The notes: generated from the letters alone by a model not told the origin. A stretch of 64,000 bases of DNA from Yoonia sp. GPGPB17 (GCF_037892195.1 NZ_JATACI010000002.1:2480001-2544000), one strand, 5' to 3'. Numbered from the stretch's first letter, positions 1 to 8,787 are shown. A program made the numbers and translations.

Positions 1-681
1 GAAGAAGCCACGATGCCTGATGGCGGTCTCTTGCTACGTCAGGCCTGGGCTGTAATCGAGAACGTGGGCCTTGTTGACACGGCACATGTGCCCTACCGGT
101 CGGCGGCCCATAGCATGGCCGCCTCGGGCCCGCCCGCCCCCGCAAGTGTAGAGACGCGTGCGGCTCAGGACACATTTACCTGTGTTGAATACGGGCGCAT
201 CGGCAAAGCCCGTGAAGGTGATGATCCACGCACGGTCTATTTTTCCACCGGTGAGGGTATCGCCCAGAAATGCCTCGATTTCCTGTCGGCGGGCTATCCC
301 ATTGTGGTCGGCATTCCGCTTTTTCTACATCCCAGCGGATTGACGAACTGGACCTTACCCTCAGCCCTGGCGCACGGTCTGGTTCATTGCCCCGAAGATG
401 CTGAAAGCCCACCATTGGATGGCCCCCGATCTGACGGGCATGTGGTCTGCCTGACCGGCTTTGTCCCCGACGAAACCGAACCAATGGGTGGGTGGTTCAC
501 GTTCCGCAATAGCTGGGGCACGGAATTTGCTGCCAGATCGCTGGGTGATGACATGCCACAAGCCGCCAAAGGCCGCGGAAACGGCAGGCTGTCCGCAACC
601 TACCTGAACGAATATTGCTGGGAATACCTTGTACCCGGGCCCGTGATCAGCCAGCAGGAGGGTCACGCCGCATCGGCTTGA
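1..681 (+). CDS. Papain-like (C1 family) cysteine peptidase, 3' part
   Basis: The reading frame is open at the left edge (codons GAA GAA GCC ACG precede the first ATG at 13), so the gene begins outside the window. The visible part carries the second half of a papain-type active site: a histidine in DGHVVCLTGF (near residue 145 of the visible part) and an asparagine in FRNSWGTEFA, the classic C1 Asn-Ser-Trp-Gly signature. The catalytic cysteine would lie upstream and is not visible. The gene converges on the LanC-like gene with only 7 nt between stops. Peptidases of this class can mature peptides, so its place beside a peptide-modification operon suggests, without proving, that it cleaves the repeat peptide encoded at 4076-4321. 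The family call is firm; the role is inferred. Confidence 0.75.
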   Translation, partial: EEATMPDGGLLLRQAWAVIENVGLVDTAHVPYRSAAHSMAASGPPAPASVETRAAQDTFTCVEYGRIGKAREGDDPRTVYFSTGEGIAQKCLDFLSAGYPIVVGIPLFLHPSGLTNWTLPSALAHGLVHCPEDAESPPLDGPRSDGHVVCLTGFVPDETEPMGGWFTFRNSWGTEFAARSLGDDMPQAAKGRGNGRLSATYLNEYCWEYLVPGPVISQQEGHAASA

Positions 682-688
682 CCCGGGA

Positions 689-1953
689 TCAACTGCTACC
701 AATGCAGACCAATGACGGAGGTCGGTCCGTGGTCATGCAACGCAAGACAGCATACCCCGTCCCTGCCAACCCCAGCATAAGGCCGGGTGGTTTGTGTGTG
801 GCACCGCCGCCGTAAGCCAGAGGGCGCCCGGCATCCAGATATGTCGATTTGATGAAATCCAGCACTTCGTGCAGCACCGAGCGATCATCTGTGATGGGAT
901 GCAGGAAAACCTCGATGTCGCTGCACACACCATGACACAGGCATAGATTTGTCTGTGGCGTCAGCCGCGTAAGTAGGGTCTTTCTGGTCAGAGCAGCCGC
1001 TGTTTGAGCCGGTGCCAAAAATGCTGGATCTTGGGTCAACGCAAAGGCGCGCAACCGAGCAAGGCCGATGCCTGTTGCACCATGGCACCATGCGACCTCT
1101 GTGCAACCACTGGCCTCTGTCTGCCCATGATAACGTAAATCCGGCCAGACACCGCGCAGATTGTCAAACCAGCTTTGTTCATACGCATAGGCTTTTTTCC
1201 TGCTGCTGTCATATGGTCTTGCCCAAAAGCCACACCAAGTTCGATCAGCGCCAAACCAATGCCGCAGGCCCCATGACCGTAACCCAACAGGTTAGGTTTT
1301 GCTGGCGCATCGGCGTCCAGCCAACCGGCATTACCCGCATTGGCGCGCATTTCGGATGTTGTATCCCATGACAACCCACGGCTGTCTTCGACAGCTTGCG
1401 CAAGGATGTCTTCGCCCCAATGCAGCAACGGTTCCTCGATGCGGTCCCGACCCAGAACATCCTGCAAACTGATGATCGCGGGGATGGATGCTGCGACACC
1501 CAGCATGACATCCAAAATGCATGTCCCTTCGGTGTCTGCCTCCAGCGCTTGCAGAATGATCGCCTTGCCCTTGGCAATGAGCGCGTCCTGCCCTGTCATC
1601 TGCCCGACCACAATGGCAGCATAGCCAATACCGACATGACCAGTGTAGAACGACAGCGCAACCGTCGGCGGACAATCCTGATACCGCGAGAGCGCATGGT
1701 TGATCGCGCCTTGTGCTGTCTGCTGGATCACCGGATCGCCTGTCATCTGGCCCAGATGCGCCAGAAAGAGTGCGATGCCTGCGGTCCCGTCATAGATACT
1801 CGGGCCAAGCGCACCATAGCCCGCCATCGTCGCACCCAGAAACATATCATTCGCCGGGCCAAGCCAGTTGCATCGTGCATCATCCCAGATCGCATCACGC
1901 GCCAGCATCTTGCCAATATGCAATGCCATCTGTCGGATATCGTCGTCGGTCAT
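689..1953 (-). CDS. LanC-like cyclase, interrupted by a -1 frameshift at an A6 run
   Basis: LanC-type zinc enzymes add cysteine thiols to dehydrated Ser/Thr to form lanthionine rings. The upstream frame starts at 1953 in an ATGA overlap with the HopA1-like gene and shows the LanC glycine-rich signature GYGHGACGIG near residue 224. That frame drifts into nonsense after codon 252 and stops at 1036. From there the -1 frame carries the rest of the family: AWCHGATGIG and LCHGVC, which supply the two cysteines and the histidine that bind zinc, then the PGLMLGLAGTGYA C-terminal region. Joining the frames at the A6 run (1193-1198) gives about 421 residues, a normal LanC length. All zinc ligands lie after the shift, so the upstream product alone would be inactive. 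The break may be a consensus error, programmed slippage or a true mutation. Confidence 0.85.
1192..1198 (-). other. A AAA AAG heptamer at the LanC frameshift
   Basis: On the coding strand the zero-frame codons read GGA AAA AAG. This places the heptamer A AAA AAG in the phase used for -1 slippage in E. coli dnaX, exactly where the LanC-like reading frame changes to -1. I see no convincing upstream Shine-Dalgarno stimulator at the dnaX distance (only AGCAGG directly adjacent) and did not identify a strong downstream stem. Other homopolymer frameshifts in this window make a missing A at least as likely. Confidence 0.4.
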
Positions 1954-2939
1954 GCGGCAATCGTCGCTGACGGCGCATTCAGACAGTAGTCCGTATCTGA
2001 ACCCGGGTTTAGATAGAGCCTGCCAACGTCCAGATTTTGTGCTGCGCAGAGTGTCTTGAACACTGTCTCAAAAAGGTTTGGATCAATCTCTCCATCAGCA
2101 CGCGCCTGCATGATGGCCTGCGCCACCAGCTTGCATCGTGCTGCGCCAAAACTGCCTGCGTCAGGGGTATCTTCGGCCAGTCCGATACCGCGCCCCATCG
2201 GTTTGGTAAATGGCGGGACCGCGTCATCAAGGAAATGCTCCAACCGCGCCAGCTGTGTTGCCAATGCCATGGCTGCGACGGTGAACACACGTTGGGGCAG
2301 ATACAGCACCGCTGTATCCACCCGCGAAAAATCACAGATGCGCGTGGCGGTCTTGAAGCGAAAGGGCACAAGGTAGTCGTTCAGAACCTGCGAAATCAGC
2401 CCGGCCACAGGTGCCGCGGCGCCCGGTCCCGTCAGATTGAAATAAAGGCGGATGTTTTTAACCTCTTCTGCTGCATCCAGGTGTTCCTGTCCAAAGATAT
2501 GAAAGAACCCAGGTTGCACCGTCTTGGAGCCTGCAAGATGCGTCACAGTAATCTCTGACCCCGAGCGGACAGGTGCAGCATCGGGTGCCGCCAAAAACTG
2601 ACCGGCAATAAACTTGCGCACAGTGCCAAAACGCTCAGCCATAACGGATCCTTCGGCAAGCACACTGCGCACCACCCAGCCGTCCTCAACCTTGGGAACG
2701 GTTGTATTCGCTGCCGAGATATCCGCGATCAAGGCCGCGCTTGGTGTGCCACTGCCAAAGGCGTCACCGATCTGGCCGCTCGGGTGGGTGTAGAAGTACT
2801 TGTAAGCAAACTCAGTCAATTGCAGTTCAAACGGTGCGCCCGATTGACTGGCGCGCTGTACCGGCTGACCTTTGAAAGTGATCTGATCCTGCGCGTTAAT
2901 GCCGACCTGTGCGACAAATGCCCCTAGTGCAGGTGTCAT
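1950..2939 (-). CDS. HopA1-family protein, probable lanthipeptide lyase component
   Basis: About 329 residues from an ATG at 2939 that overlaps the kinase stop as ATGA; an ATG at 2954 is also open. Recognised as HopA1 family (named after a type III effector) by VQPGFFHIFG, the VPFRFK segment, DTAVLYLPQR, FTKPMGRGIGLAEDT, SFGAARC and the terminal YLNPGSDTDY. Relatives sit in lanthipeptide clusters of the class V type, where a HopA1-domain protein is thought to eliminate phosphate from phosphorylated Ser/Thr. Here it is sandwiched by overlapping junctions between a kinase-like gene and a LanC-like gene, which fits phosphorylation, elimination and cyclisation by three separate proteins. There is no signal peptide, and nothing suggests type III secretion. 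Family certain; the enzymatic role is inferred from context. Confidence 0.85.
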   Translation of the reverse strand: MTPALGAFVAQVGINAQDQITFKGQPVQRASQSGAPFELQLTEFAYKYFYTHPSGQIGDAFGSGTPSAALIADISAANTTVPKVEDGWVVRSVLAEGSVMAERFGTVRKFIAGQFLAAPDAAPVRSGSEITVTHLAGSKTVQPGFFHIFGQEHLDAAEEVKNIRLYFNLTGPGAAAPVAGLISQVLNDYLVPFRFKTATRICDFSRVDTAVLYLPQRVFTVAAMALATQLARLEHFLDDAVPPFTKPMGRGIGLAEDTPDAGSFGAARCKLVAQAIMQARADGEIDPNLFETVFKTLCAAQNLDVGRLYLNPGSDTDYCLNAPSATIAA

Positions 2940-4006
2940 GCTGCTTGCTTGCATGGCCGAGCCAGAGTGGCGGCAATTTCAGCCTGCCCTTCTAGGGAGA
3001 TGACAGTCTCTGCCAGCTGCATCAGAGCCAAAGACAAGTCCGGCAGATCATCCTGTGCAAAACAGTATTCGTAACCCGCAACCAACAGCCGGGCCGCCAT
3101 CATTGCGATACACCGGTCCAGAAACGCGCTGTCACATCCGCTGCGCGACGCGCTGTAGGCCGTCCAGAAGGCCCGCATCTCGGGCAAAGCTGCACCCAAA
3201 GCGTCACCGCTTTTCTGCATGACACGATGGATCACAAAGGCCCCAAATCCGCAGCCCACATCCCATGCGGGATCGCCCCGATCCGCCCGTTCCCAATCAA
3301 TCAGACGCAGTGTCTGGTGGCCGGGATCAGCCTCGGACGGGGCGGTCAGGAAGTTCTCAAGCTTGAAATCACCATGGATCAATGCGTCAGACACCCAGTT
3401 GTCGCGACACCATTGCAAGCTGTGCTTGATCTGCGGATTAGCGCGCAGGGCATCAATCAGCGCGGCACTGGCCGGGCTGCGCCCACGTAAGGATGGCAAA
3501 GGGCTGGGAGTTTCCTCAAGCCGGAAGATCCAATGCGGCTTGGCCGGGAAATCGACCGCTAGCGCGTCAACGGCTGATTGGGGCAGAATATGATACTGCG
3601 CCGCTATCCGACCCATCTGCCCCGCGTCATCACAGGAGTTCTGGCCAAGACGCCGCGCGCGGGTACCAAGATCTTCGGCGTCTTTGATCAACAGCAGCGT
3701 CATGGTCGCGCTGTCTTGGTCAAAATGCAAAAGCTGCGGCATTACGGCCTGCAGGTGTTGGAAGTCAGCGTTATCTGCAACGGCTTTGTAAATCTGCGCC
3801 TCAAGGGTGACGGACTCAACTGTACCTGCCTCGCCCTCATGCGCATGTTTGATAAAAAATGAGGGCCCGTGGAGCTGTTTGTAGACAAAGAAACGATTAC
3901 GTTGGCGGCCCATAAACAATACACTCGAGCCATCTACAAGATCACGTTGCGACACCAATCCTTGCGTTTGAAGCGTTTGGATAATGTTGCGTGCAATCGG
4001 TTCCAC
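2936..4006 (-). CDS. APH-fold kinase-like protein, probable peptide Ser/Thr kinase
   Basis: A phosphotransferase of the aminoglycoside phosphotransferase fold: an N-terminal lobe with FFIKHAHEGEAG, the catalytic loop LIHGDFKLENFL near residue 210, and the metal-binding segment RLIDWERADRGDPAWDVG. I place the start at the GTG at 4006, preceded by GAGGAA, giving about 356 residues. A longer version from a GTG at 4054 would begin inside a strong hairpin. It ends in an ATGA overlap with the HopA1-like gene. In class V lanthipeptide systems a separate APH-like protein phosphorylates Ser/Thr of the precursor; the neighbouring repeat peptide and lyase/cyclase genes make that the best guess here. A role in antibiotic resistance is less likely given the locus. 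Confidence 0.8.
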   Translation of the reverse strand: MEPIARNIIQTLQTQGLVSQRDLVDGSSVLFMGRQRNRFFVYKQLHGPSFFIKHAHEGEAGTVESVTLEAQIYKAVADNADFQHLQAVMPQLLHFDQDSATMTLLLIKDAEDLGTRARRLGQNSCDDAGQMGRIAAQYHILPQSAVDALAVDFPAKPHWIFRLEETPSPLPSLRGRSPASAALIDALRANPQIKHSLQWCRDNWVSDALIHGDFKLENFLTAPSEADPGHQTLRLIDWERADRGDPAWDVGCGFGAFVIHRVMQKSGDALGAALPEMRAFWTAYSASRSGCDSAFLDRCIAMMAARLLVAGYEYCFAQDDLPDLSLALMQLAETVISLEGQAEIAATLARPCKQAA

Positions 4007-4043
4007 GGGTTCCTCACTAGAAAGTGCTAAAAGGTCTTGTTGA

Positions 4044-4066
4044 GGGCGGCGCACGACGTGCCGCCC
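4044..4066 (-). terminator. GC-rich hairpin between peptide gene and kinase gene
   Basis: GGGCGGC and GCCGCCC pair across a 9-nt loop that can itself pair (GCAC/GTGC). The hairpin lies 10 nt past the stop of the repeat peptide and before the proposed kinase start. There is no clear U-run on the minus strand, so it is more likely a partial terminator or an RNA-stabilising 3' stem than a full stop. Such a stem would let the peptide be made in excess over the enzymes. Confidence 0.5.
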
Positions 4067-4075
4067 CCTAAATTT

Positions 4076-4321
4076 TTAAACGCTGCAGACTGCGGTGAAC
4101 ATTACACTGCCGCAGCCAAGCTCTGTTGATGTAAGCGCATCAATATGGGGTTTTGCAGCGGCCTGAGCTTCGGCGATATCACCAAAGGTACAACCCGCCG
4201 TGAACATGACGCTGACACAGCCATCAGAGACCGCTGGCGGCGTAGTCGCAGCTGCGGCTTTTGTCGCCTCAGCAACATCACCAAAGGTACAACCTGCTGT
4301 AAATGCAACACTAACACACAT
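4076..4321 (-). CDS. Repeat peptide with three Cys-containing units, candidate lanthipeptide precursor
   Basis: An 81-residue peptide starting at an ATG preceded by AGAGAGG at good spacing. The only upstream in-frame codons run back to a TGA without another start, so there is no leader. It holds three related units: CVSVAFTAGCTFGDVAEA (residues 2-19), CVSVMFTAGCTFGDIAEA (35-52) and a shortened CGSVMFTAVCSV (70-81) at the very end. Each has two Cys framing Ser and Thr, with Thr two residues before the second Cys. Units are joined by Ala/Thr/Pro-rich spacers, and each unit after the first is preceded by Gly. It is first in an operon with kinase-, HopA1- and LanC-like genes. I infer a substrate carrying several cores; the structure of the product is unknown, and I do not recognise the peptide family. 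Confidence 0.75.
   Translation of the reverse strand: MCVSVAFTAGCTFGDVAEATKAAAATTPPAVSDGCVSVMFTAGCTFGDIAEAQAAAKPHIDALTSTELGCGSVMFTAVCSV
4079..4318 (-). repeat. Three tandem peptide units within the precursor gene
   Basis: Units at 4265-4318, 4166-4219 and 4079-4114 are visibly similar in DNA as well as protein, the first two nearly identical over FTAGCTFGD. The repeat distance is 99 to 105 nt. The third unit ends at the stop codon and has lost the acidic tail. This looks like internal duplication of a core peptide. Confidence 0.8.
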
Positions 4322-4415
4322 TATAAAATCCTCTCGATTGAAATTTGTTTGATGCCCAAGGCCGTCTCATCGACCTCGTGACCACTTCGTTTTAGGGTGC
4401 AGAGAATGGTACAGA

Positions 4416-4431
4416 TGTGCGGCCGGACACA
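4416..4431. promoter_or_regulatory. CRP-like operator, TGTG-N8-CACA
   Basis: TGTGCGGCCGGACACA has the half-site ends and 16-nt span of a CRP site, although the inner A/T pair of the consensus is missing. It lies between the divergent peptide gene (ATG at 4321) and the Crp/Fnr gene (ATG at 4519), about 90 nt from each, so it could serve both. It is a single match found by eye. Confidence 0.4.
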
Positions 4432-4518
4432 ATTTTACGAAAAATTTGCGCGTCGCTGCAGGCTGGCTATCGTGGGACGACAAAGCTAAGGTGACGCCAA
4501 GATGACCCTGAGGCAAAA

Positions 4519-5208
4519 ATGGCCGTCAAAGACGTAACCCAACAATCGCTGAAAGACTGCACCCTCTTGCGGGGTATTGATGAGCGAGCATTGGATGCGG
4601 TGTTACAGGAAATGGAAGTTTTGAGCGTCCCGCGCGGTAAGCTGATCATGATGCATGGCGATACGACAACCGAGACGTATTTCCTGTTGTCAGGGTCTGT
4701 CATTGGCCAGATTGTTGCCGAAACCGGGCGGGAAATCCTGTTTACCGAAATTGCGGAAGGCGGGTATTTCGGAGAGTTGGCAGCACTTGACGGCAAAGCC
4801 CGGTCGATCGCAATTTCAGCTCATTCCGACTGTGTGCTGGGCAAGCTTCGGGGGCCAACCTTCTTGAAGCTCCTGCGCGCATATCCCCAAATCGCTATCA
4901 ATCTTGCCACTGATCTGGGCGCGCGACTGCGAAACATGAATGACCGCGTCTTCGGTCTTGTGGTCTATGATGTCGAAACACGGGTTCGCGTCCGGCTGAT
5001 GCAACTGGCTCAGGAACAGGAACAGCTTTTGGATGGCGGTGTGATTGCCAACGCCCCAACGCATGAGGTGATCTCGAACTTCATAGGCGCAAACCGCGAA
5101 GCGGTCAGCCGTGTCATCGCCAAACTGAACCGCGCTGGTGTGATCGCCGCAAAACGCGGCGAAATTAGGATCAATGACGTCGAGACTCTAATGGATGTCC
5201 AAGATTAG
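4519..5208 (+). CDS. Crp/Fnr-family transcriptional regulator
   Basis: 229 residues with an N-terminal cyclic-nucleotide-binding fold (residues about 20-125; PRGKLIMMHGD, YFLLSGSV, GGYFGELAALDGKARS) followed by a helix and a C-terminal winged helix (about 150-225; THEVISNFIGANREAVSRVIAKL). The phosphate-binding-cassette-like GELAALDGKARS retains the Gly-Glu and Arg positions typical of cAMP binders. There is no Fnr-type N-terminal cysteine cluster. The start is supported by GAGG upstream. It is transcribed away from the peptide-modification operon and followed by a terminator. It probably regulates one or both neighbours; the adenylate cyclase at 8788-9609 makes cAMP control plausible but untested. 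Confidence 0.85.
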   Translation: MAVKDVTQQSLKDCTLLRGIDERALDAVLQEMEVLSVPRGKLIMMHGDTTTETYFLLSGSVIGQIVAETGREILFTEIAEGGYFGELAALDGKARSIAISAHSDCVLGKLRGPTFLKLLRAYPQIAINLATDLGARLRNMNDRVFGLVVYDVETRVRVRLMQLAQEQEQLLDGGVIANAPTHEVISNFIGANREAVSRVIAKLNRAGVIAAKRGEIRINDVETLMDVQD

Positions 5209-5260
5209 CTGTGGCGTGCGCCAACGCACATCGCAGCACCTGTGCAGATGATTGAGTGAT

Positions 5261-5291
5261 GGGGCCGATTTGCGAGGGCCCTTTTGTTTTT
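5261..5291 (+). terminator. Rho-independent terminator after the Crp/Fnr gene
   Basis: GGGGCC pairs with GGGCCC/T across GATTTGCGA and is followed directly by CTTTTGTTTTT. It sits 53 nt after the stop of the regulator and before the decarboxylase start, and separates the two transcription units. Confidence 0.65.
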
Positions 5292-5340
5292 GGGCTACGT
5301 GCCGCGCAATCAATAAAACCTATCAATCACGGAGACCTCC

Positions 5341-7589
5341 ATGGACCGCAATCAAAAACACAAACACATCACCGGTGTGCTGTCAGCCTTTCATAGCAGT
5401 GAAAAAGATGAGGGGCGCATGGATCTGGATCGCAGCAAAGGCTCGACCTCGCTGGCGGGTTGGTTTCTGGGGCCCATGGCCGAAAACCAGGAGGTGCTGG
5501 CGCAATCTGTGACCAAGGCAGTCGCCGCCCATTGCGATGCCCGCCGTGAATACGGCGATCAGTTTGGGGATCCGGTTTTTGTCACACCAGAGATCAAGGC
5601 CTCTGAAGAGTACCGCAAAACCATTGCCACATTGGACACCAAGCTGGATGATCTTCTGGGTGCGCTGCACGGATCCATCCCGCTTTCCAGCTATCGCAAC
5701 CAATCACATATGTATTGGGATATCACGATGCCGGGTGCCATCGGGTATTTCGCGGCAATGCTGTACAATCAAAACAACGTGGCAGCAGAGGCATCGCCCG
5801 TCACAACTCTGCTTGAAATCGAAGTCGGCAAGGATCTGGCGCGTATGCTGGGGTATCATGTGCCCAGCGATGCAGAGACAGCCAAAGGCGCACTGACGCC
5901 ATGGGCGCATATCACCTGCGATGGGTCGGTCGCCAATGGCGAATCCATGTGGGCGGCGCGTAACCTGAAATACATGCCCATCACATTGGCCGAAGCGATC
6001 CGCAATGAACCGGAAATGGCAGGTGGTAAGGATGTCAAAGTCACCCTTGCGGATGGGCGATCAGCCAAATTGCTTGATCTGGATTGTTGGGAATTGCTGA
6101 ACGTGGCACTGGATGATGTCATCGCCCTGTCCCCGCGCCTGCAAAAGGATTTCCACATCACCCAAGAGGCGATCAAAGCAGCGCTGGACAAATACTCGGT
6201 CCAGAACCTTGGGCTGGCTGAATACCAGCAACGCTTTATTGCCAAAGACGTCCAACACCTGCCAGTGGTGCTGGCTCCATCAACGGCGCATTACTCATGG
6301 CCGAAAAGTGCAGCTCTGATCGGGTTGGGCGCCAATCAGTTGTGGCGCGTCCATGTTGATCAGGATGGTCGCATGCGCATGGATCACCTGCGCGAGACAT
6401 TGCAGGATTGTCTGGACAACAAGCGCCCCATTGTCGAAGTGGTCGCCGTCATCGGCTCTACCGAAGAAAGCGCCGTCGATCCGCTCGCCGATATCGTGGA
6501 ATTGCGCGATGAATTCCGCAAGAAAGGGCTAGAGTTTTCCCTACATGTCGATGGAGCATGGGGCGGCTACTTTGCCTCGATGTTGCGCGACAGCAAGGAA
6601 CCGATTGACCCCAATCAGGCTTAAGCGCACTGGAACAAACCCCTGCCATGATCATGAGCGACTATGTCATGCGCCAATACCGCGCCTTCAAACATGCCGA
6701 CACACAAACCGTCGACCCGCATAAAGCCGGATTTATCCCCTACCCAGCGGGCGCCCTGTGTTATCGTAATGGGGCGATGCGCGACATGATCACCTTTACC
6801 GCACCGGTCGTCTATCACGGCGGAGTTGATCCAACAGTCGGTGTTTATGGTATCGAAGGGTCCAAACCGGGGGCAGCCGCCGCAGGTGTCTATCTGTCCC
6901 ACGCGATGATCCGACCTGATAAATCGGGCTATGGTAAGTTGCTTGGCAAGTGTATCTTCAACTCCAAACGACTTTATGCCGAACTCGTCTCGCTGGATGG
7001 CACCGATGACTACATCAAAGTGGTACCCTTCCAGCGCTTGCCTTGCGAAAAACAACACAAGGGCGATCACGCGCGCGCTGAACAGGTTGCCTACATCCGT
7101 AGGAACTTTGTACCGCGGCAAAATGATGATCTGGTCGATTTCCTGCACCATGATGACAAGGCACTGGAACTGTTCAAGGAACTTGGGTCGGACCAGAACA
7201 TCGTCACCTATGCGGTCAATTTCAAAACCAGTGACGGCTGGAACACGGATGTCGACCTGATGAACGAGGTGAACACTGCGATCTATCAAGCCTTGTCGAT
7301 CAGCACCTTCGATGGTGGCACTGTCCCCAAAAATCCGATGTTTGTGACATCTTCGGCCTTCGATGTGCCAAGTTATGGTCAAAGTTTTGTGGATGGTTAC
7401 GGTGCAAGGGCCGGATTGGACCCCACGGATGGCACGTCGATCTCTTTCTTGATCTCGACAACGCAGGATCCATGGGTATCTGCAACAGCAAAGGGGAATT
7501 ATCTACCCGAAGTTGTTGCAGCATTCAAAGCGGCTGCTAAAACTGCGGCTGACGACGTTATGCGCAAACACGGATTGCAGCGCGGCTGA
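5341..7589 (+). CDS. PLP-dependent group II decarboxylase, frameshifted
   Basis: About 748 residues after repair. The first frame (5341-6624) ends in a stop just past HVDGAWGGYFASM, a typical pre-lysine strand of the group II decarboxylase fold. The second frame, open before 6648, continues with SDYVMRQYRAF and TVDPHKAGFIPYPAGALCYR, where His-Lys is the PLP-binding lysine site. The break lies in GCTTAAGC (6619-6626); reading it as GCTAGC restores one frame. The family acts on aromatic amino acids, glutamate or related substrates; the sequence resembles the tyrosine-decarboxylase-like branch, but I cannot assign a substrate. The start has GGAGACCTCC before ATG. FIST and adenylate cyclase genes follow within 30 nt, so all three may be co-expressed. 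Confidence 0.8.
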
Positions 7590-7618
7590 ATACACCAAAA
7601 CCTTAGAAAGGGTCTCTT

Positions 7619-8771
7619 ATGCTGAAAGTTGGAACTGGTTGGTCAGATGATCCCGATAGTGCCATTGCAGCGAAAGAGGCCTTGGACATGGCCGTCTCAG
7701 CATTGGACGGCCATGCTCCGAAAGCGGCATTAGTCTATGCAGCCATTGATCAGGACCTTGCATTGGTCGGACAAGCGATGCGCGCCGATTATCCTGAGCT
7801 TCTGATCGCAGGCGGGACGACAGATGGCGAAATCGCCGGTGGTGAAGGCTTTCTCGAAGACAGCATTGTGATAATGCTCTTTGCCTCTGACACCCTGGAT
7901 TTTTCCGTGGGTATTGGACACAACGCCATTGCAGAACCGGCCCAGTCCACAGCCGATGCCGTGGCCATGGCGCGGGCCGGATCAGACAAGGATATCTGCC
8001 TTGGCATTGCCATGCTGGAAGGGTTGGGCACGAACATCCATCACCTTGTAGGCGGGTTGCAAACGGCACTGGGCTCAAATGTACCCGTTGTTGGCGGGGC
8101 AGCTTAGCGACCAACTACGGTTTGAGGGAACGCACCAGATTTGCAATGACACCGTGACAAGTGATGCTGTCGTTCTTCTGACGCTGCACGGATCGGTCAA
8201 AGTTTCGGTTGGTCTGGCCACGGGTTATACCCCATTGGGTCAACCACATAAGGTCACCAAGGCCGAAGGTGCCGTCGTCCACCAGATCGACAACCGCCCG
8301 GCGGCGGACCTTTATGCCGACTATCTGCAACAACCGTCGATCTTCTACCCCCTCGCGGTTCAGGACGAGACACGTAAGTCACTGGTGCTAAGTTCACCGC
8401 TTAACTTTGACGCTGATACCGGCGCATTGCATCTGGTCAATCCGGTAGCGCAAGACAGCGTTGTGCAGCTTTCCACAGCATCGCGACAGGAAATTGTCGA
8501 TGCGGCGCGCAATGCGGTTGGCCAAGCGGCGGCTGGCATGCAGGGCAACACGGTCGATGCCGCATTGCTTTATTCCTGCGCGGGGCGTCGGGCAACATTG
8601 GGTACGCGCACCGTGGAAGAGTATGAGTCAGTGCGCACCATCATCGGGCAGGATGTACCCACTGTCGGATTCTACTGCTATGGTGAAATTGGCCCCGAAA
8701 CAGTGGACGGCCCCTCGCTGACACATACCAACGCCTTTGTGGCAGTATTCCTGAGCGCATCAGGGGCCTAG
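7619..8771 (+). CDS. FIST domain sensor protein, frameshifted
   Basis: About 383 residues after repair. The first frame (7619-8107) has the FIST N-domain pattern with AGGTTDGEI and ends right after VPVVGGAA; the frame reopened at about 8105 continues with SDQLRFEGT and runs through the FIST C-domain to GFYCYGEIGP and the final THTNAFVAVFL. The break is GCTTAGC at 8102-8108; GCTAGC would give VVGGAASDQLRFEGT, matching the family. FIST domains are proposed sensors of small molecules, possibly amino acids, usually linked to signalling outputs. Here the output may be the adenylate cyclase 16 nt downstream, and the ligand may be linked to the decarboxylase upstream. No signal peptide or membrane segment, so cytoplasmic. 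Confidence 0.85.
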
Positions 8772-8787
8772 CAAAGAAGAAAGCCCC

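Noticed and set aside
1950..2939. Type III secretion effector
   Set aside because: HopA1 is the family name only; no secretion apparatus or effector context is present, while kinase and LanC neighbours point to peptide modification.
2936..4006. Aminoglycoside resistance phosphotransferase
   Set aside because: The fold is shared, but the gene is embedded by overlaps in a peptide-modification operon.
6619..6626. Insertion of a short palindromic element GCTTAAGC, seen also at 54966-54973
   Set aside because: Removing eight bases restores the frame, but similar breaks read GCTTAGC or GCTAAGC, and CTTAAG also occurs naturally inside intact genes. A damaged GCTAGC explains all cases better.
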